From Deltaproteobacteria bacterium (GTDB lineage: Bacteria > Acidobacteriota > Holophagae > Holophagales > Holophagaceae), in the NCBI GenBank assembly GCA_020048105.1, contig JAIFMW010000078.1, forward strand, positions 1-39,420: a stretch of 39,420 nt of DNA, read 5' to 3'. The notes under the pieces were generated by a model. It searched no databases. It saw only the letters and a program-made list of their open reading frames with translations, and was not told the origin of the DNA. Both the position numbers and the translations under genes were made by a program. Below, in pieces: positions 37,475-39,420 of the stretch (within the stretch, counting starts at the first letter, position 1; the number at the start of each line of letters is the position of its first letter).

Positions 37475-39070
37475 ATGCCTAACGAGAAGACTCTGACCAT
37501 CGACGGTTTCCGCGTGGCGATTGATGCGGAAACGAATTTGCTCCAGGTGATCCGCAAGGCTCATATTGAGCTGCCAACCTTCTGCTACCACTCTGAACTC
37601 TCCGTGTACGGCGCATGTCGCCTCTGCATGGTGGAGATCGAAGGGCGCGGCCTGGTGACCTCTTGCACCACGACGCCTGAGCCTGGCATGAAGGTGAAGA
37701 CGCAGACTGCGGAAGTGCGCGAGCTGCGCAAGATGAATATCGAACTGCTGTTGGCCAGCGGCAATCACGATTGCCCCACCTGCGGCAAGAGCGGTTCCTG
37801 CAAGCTTCAGAGCCTGGCGGAGCGATTGGGTGTGGACAAGGTGCGCTTCACGGCGCCCGTGGAGCAAAAACCTCTCGACTTCACTAGCCCCAGCCTGGTG
37901 CGCGATCCCAACAAGTGCGTGCTGTGTGGCGACTGTGTGCGGTATTGCGCGGAAATTCAGGGCATCGGCGTGTTGGATTTCACCCATCGCGGCTCGCAGT
38001 CCACCGTGTCTCCGGCCTTCAATAAGGGCTTGGCAGAGGTCGATTGCGTGGCCTGCGGTCAATGCGCGGCCGTGTGTCCCGTGGGTGCGATTCTGGTGAA
38101 AACCGAAGTGGAGCGGGCCTACGCGGCCATTCAGGATCCCCGGAAAACCGTGGTTGTGCAGGTGGCTCCCGCCATTCGTGCCGCCATCGGCGAATCCTTT
38201 GGCGCGGTCAACGACACCTTCACCATGGGGCGCATTGTCTCGGCCCTGCGTCGCCTCGGCTTCGACAAGGTGTATGACACCTCCTTCAGTGCCGATCTAA
38301 CCATCTGGGAAGAGGCCACGGAGTTCGTGAACCGCAAGCAGAACGGTGGTGTTTTACCCCTCATCACCAGCTGTTGCCCGGCCTGGGTGAAAATGGCCGA
38401 GCATGATTTCCCCGAAGTGCTGGACAACATCTCGACCTGCCGCAGCCCCCAGCAGATGTTTGGTAGTCTGGCCAAGGATGTTTTGCCTAAGGAACTGGGC
38501 ATCGCCCGTGAAGACTTGGTTGTGGTGAGCATCATGCCCTGCACGGCCAAAAAATTCGAAGCGGCGCGCGACGAGTTCAAGGTGAACGGCAATCCCGATG
38601 TGGACCTGGTGCTCACCACGCAAGAGTTGGCTCGCATGATTCAGGACGCAGGCATTCAGTTTCCCGAACTCCCCGTGGATAGCCTGGATCAGCCCTTCGG
38701 CACCAAGACCGGGGCAGGTGTCATCTTCGCCAATTCTGGCGGTGTCACCGAGGCCGTGATCCGCTATGCGGCGGGCCGGTTAGGTGAAGAACATCCCGTG
38801 ATTGAGGAAGTCCGCGCCGAAAAGAACCGTCGCGAATTCACGGCGTCGACCCCCTTGGGTGATATCAAGATGGCCGTGGTTCAAGATGGCCGTGGTGCAC
38901 GGTCTGGCCAAGGCGAAGGAGCTAGTCCAGGAAATCAAAGCTGGCAAAAGCGATGTGGAGTTTGTGGAAATCATGGCCTGCCCCGGTGGATGCATCGGCG
39001 GCGCCGGTCAGCCTGTCACGCATTCCGCTCAGACCCGGCGACGTCGTGCTCAGGTCATTCGCGATGTTGA
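37475..39070 (+). CDS. hydA: [FeFe]-hydrogenase catalytic subunit HydA; ORF truncated by frameshift at ~38881-38896
   Basis: NuoG-like N-terminus (LPTFCYHSELSVYGACRLCMVEIEGRG, CPTCGKSGSCKLQ, ferredoxin clusters CVLCGDCVRYC / CVACGQCAAVCP), H-cluster motifs ITSCCPAWVK and IMPCTAKKFE; last ~60 residues of the ORF are out-of-frame sequence. Confidence 0.92.
   Translation: MPNEKTLTIDGFRVAIDAETNLLQVIRKAHIELPTFCYHSELSVYGACRLCMVEIEGRGLVTSCTTTPEPGMKVKTQTAEVRELRKMNIELLLASGNHDCPTCGKSGSCKLQSLAERLGVDKVRFTAPVEQKPLDFTSPSLVRDPNKCVLCGDCVRYCAEIQGIGVLDFTHRGSQSTVSPAFNKGLAEVDCVACGQCAAVCPVGAILVKTEVERAYAAIQDPRKTVVVQVAPAIRAAIGESFGAVNDTFTMGRIVSALRRLGFDKVYDTSFSADLTIWEEATEFVNRKQNGGVLPLITSCCPAWVKMAEHDFPEVLDNISTCRSPQQMFGSLAKDVLPKELGIAREDLVVVSIMPCTAKKFEAARDEFKVNGNPDVDLVLTTQELARMIQDAGIQFPELPVDSLDQPFGTKTGAGVIFANSGGVTEAVIRYAAGRLGEEHPVIEEVRAEKNRREFTASTPLGDIKMAVVQDGRGARSGQGEGASPGNQSWQKRCGVCGNHGLPRWMHRRRRSACHAFRSDPATSCSGHSRC
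38865..38896. repeat. Perfect 16-bp tandem duplication (tcaagatggccgtggt x2) inside hydA
   Basis: 38865-38880 and 38881-38896 are identical; deleting one copy restores DIKMAVVHGLAKAKELVQEIKAGKSDVEFVEIMACPGGCIGGAGQP. Confidence 0.97.
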
Positions 39071-39420
39071 CACCACTCACGACGTGCATTGCTCGCAGCA
39101 GAACCACGTCATCAAGGAACTGTATAAGGAGCAACTCGGGGAGCCCAATGGTCCCGAGGCCCATCGCCTGTTGCACACGCACTACCACAGCCGCAAACGC
39201 ATCGAAGGCGCGGGTATCGCCCTTTCCGAGTTCACTGGCGAGGCCAAGATTCCTGTCAGTGTCTGCATCGGCACCGCCTGCCATTTGCGAGGTGCTCAGG
39301 ATCTTCTCAAGCAGGTGCTCAAGCACGTAGATGATGCGGATCTGAGCGAACACTTCGATATCAAGGCGACCTTCTGCATGGAAAACTGTGATCGCGGCCC
39401 GTCGGTTCGGGTGAACGGCC
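38897..39420 (+). pseudogene. hydA: Out-of-frame 3' part of hydA: H-cluster L3 motif plus thioredoxin-like [2Fe-2S] domain, running off the window
   Basis: Frame starting at 38898: HGLAKAKELVQEIKAGKSDVEFVEIMACPGGCIGGAGQPVTHSAQTRRRRAQVIRDVD...ISVCIGTACHLRGAQDLL-like (VSVCIGTACHLRGAQDLLKQVLKHV...FCMENCDRGPSVRVNG), no stop to window end. Confidence 0.9.

Noticed and set aside
1-39420. tRNA, rRNA or CRISPR loci
   Set aside because: No recognisable tRNA T-loop/anticodon layouts, rRNA segments or spaced repeat arrays were found by reading; a tRNAscan/Infernal run would be needed to exclude small RNAs.

Overview
This 39.4 kb window looks like a bacterial chromosome segment. The taxon is not determined; the style is compatible with Acidobacteriota/Holophagae or a deltaproteobacterial-type genome, which is inference only. 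Four blocks stand out. (1) About 1-29.5 kb is a dense signalling island: six large PAS-rich histidine kinases (five hybrids with a C-terminal receiver), single-domain receivers, CheB, CheR, CheY, a PilZ protein, and a hemerythrin-like/GAF pair at the left edge. The kinases are mosaics built from at least two recently amplified catalytic-core families joined to different sensors (dCache-like, 5TMR-LYT-like, NMT1/THI5-like, REC-PAS-GAF). (2) A compact minus-strand operon (19323->16993) encodes a CheR-type methyltransferase lacking the N-domain, an MBL-fold hydrolase, an HDAC-family deacetylase and a GNAT acetyltransferase, with a STAS-like gene upstream. (3) About 29.8-33.7 kb carries a TonB-dependent receptor, an unusual two-lobed molybdopterin-oxidoreductase-like protein with a CxxCH motif, and a DUF2155-type lipoprotein. 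(4) About 33.8-39.4 kb carries rex followed by a trimeric NAD-linked [FeFe]-hydrogenase (hydC-hydB-hydA). hydA is broken by a perfect 16-bp tandem duplication just before the last H-cluster motif, and a long palindromic element sits between hydB and hydA. Several long-armed palindromic intergenic elements recur through the window. One set brackets an internally deleted GxxExxY (PDDEXK-like) gene whose 3' arm is itself split by a decayed IS256-family element with an 8-bp target duplication.
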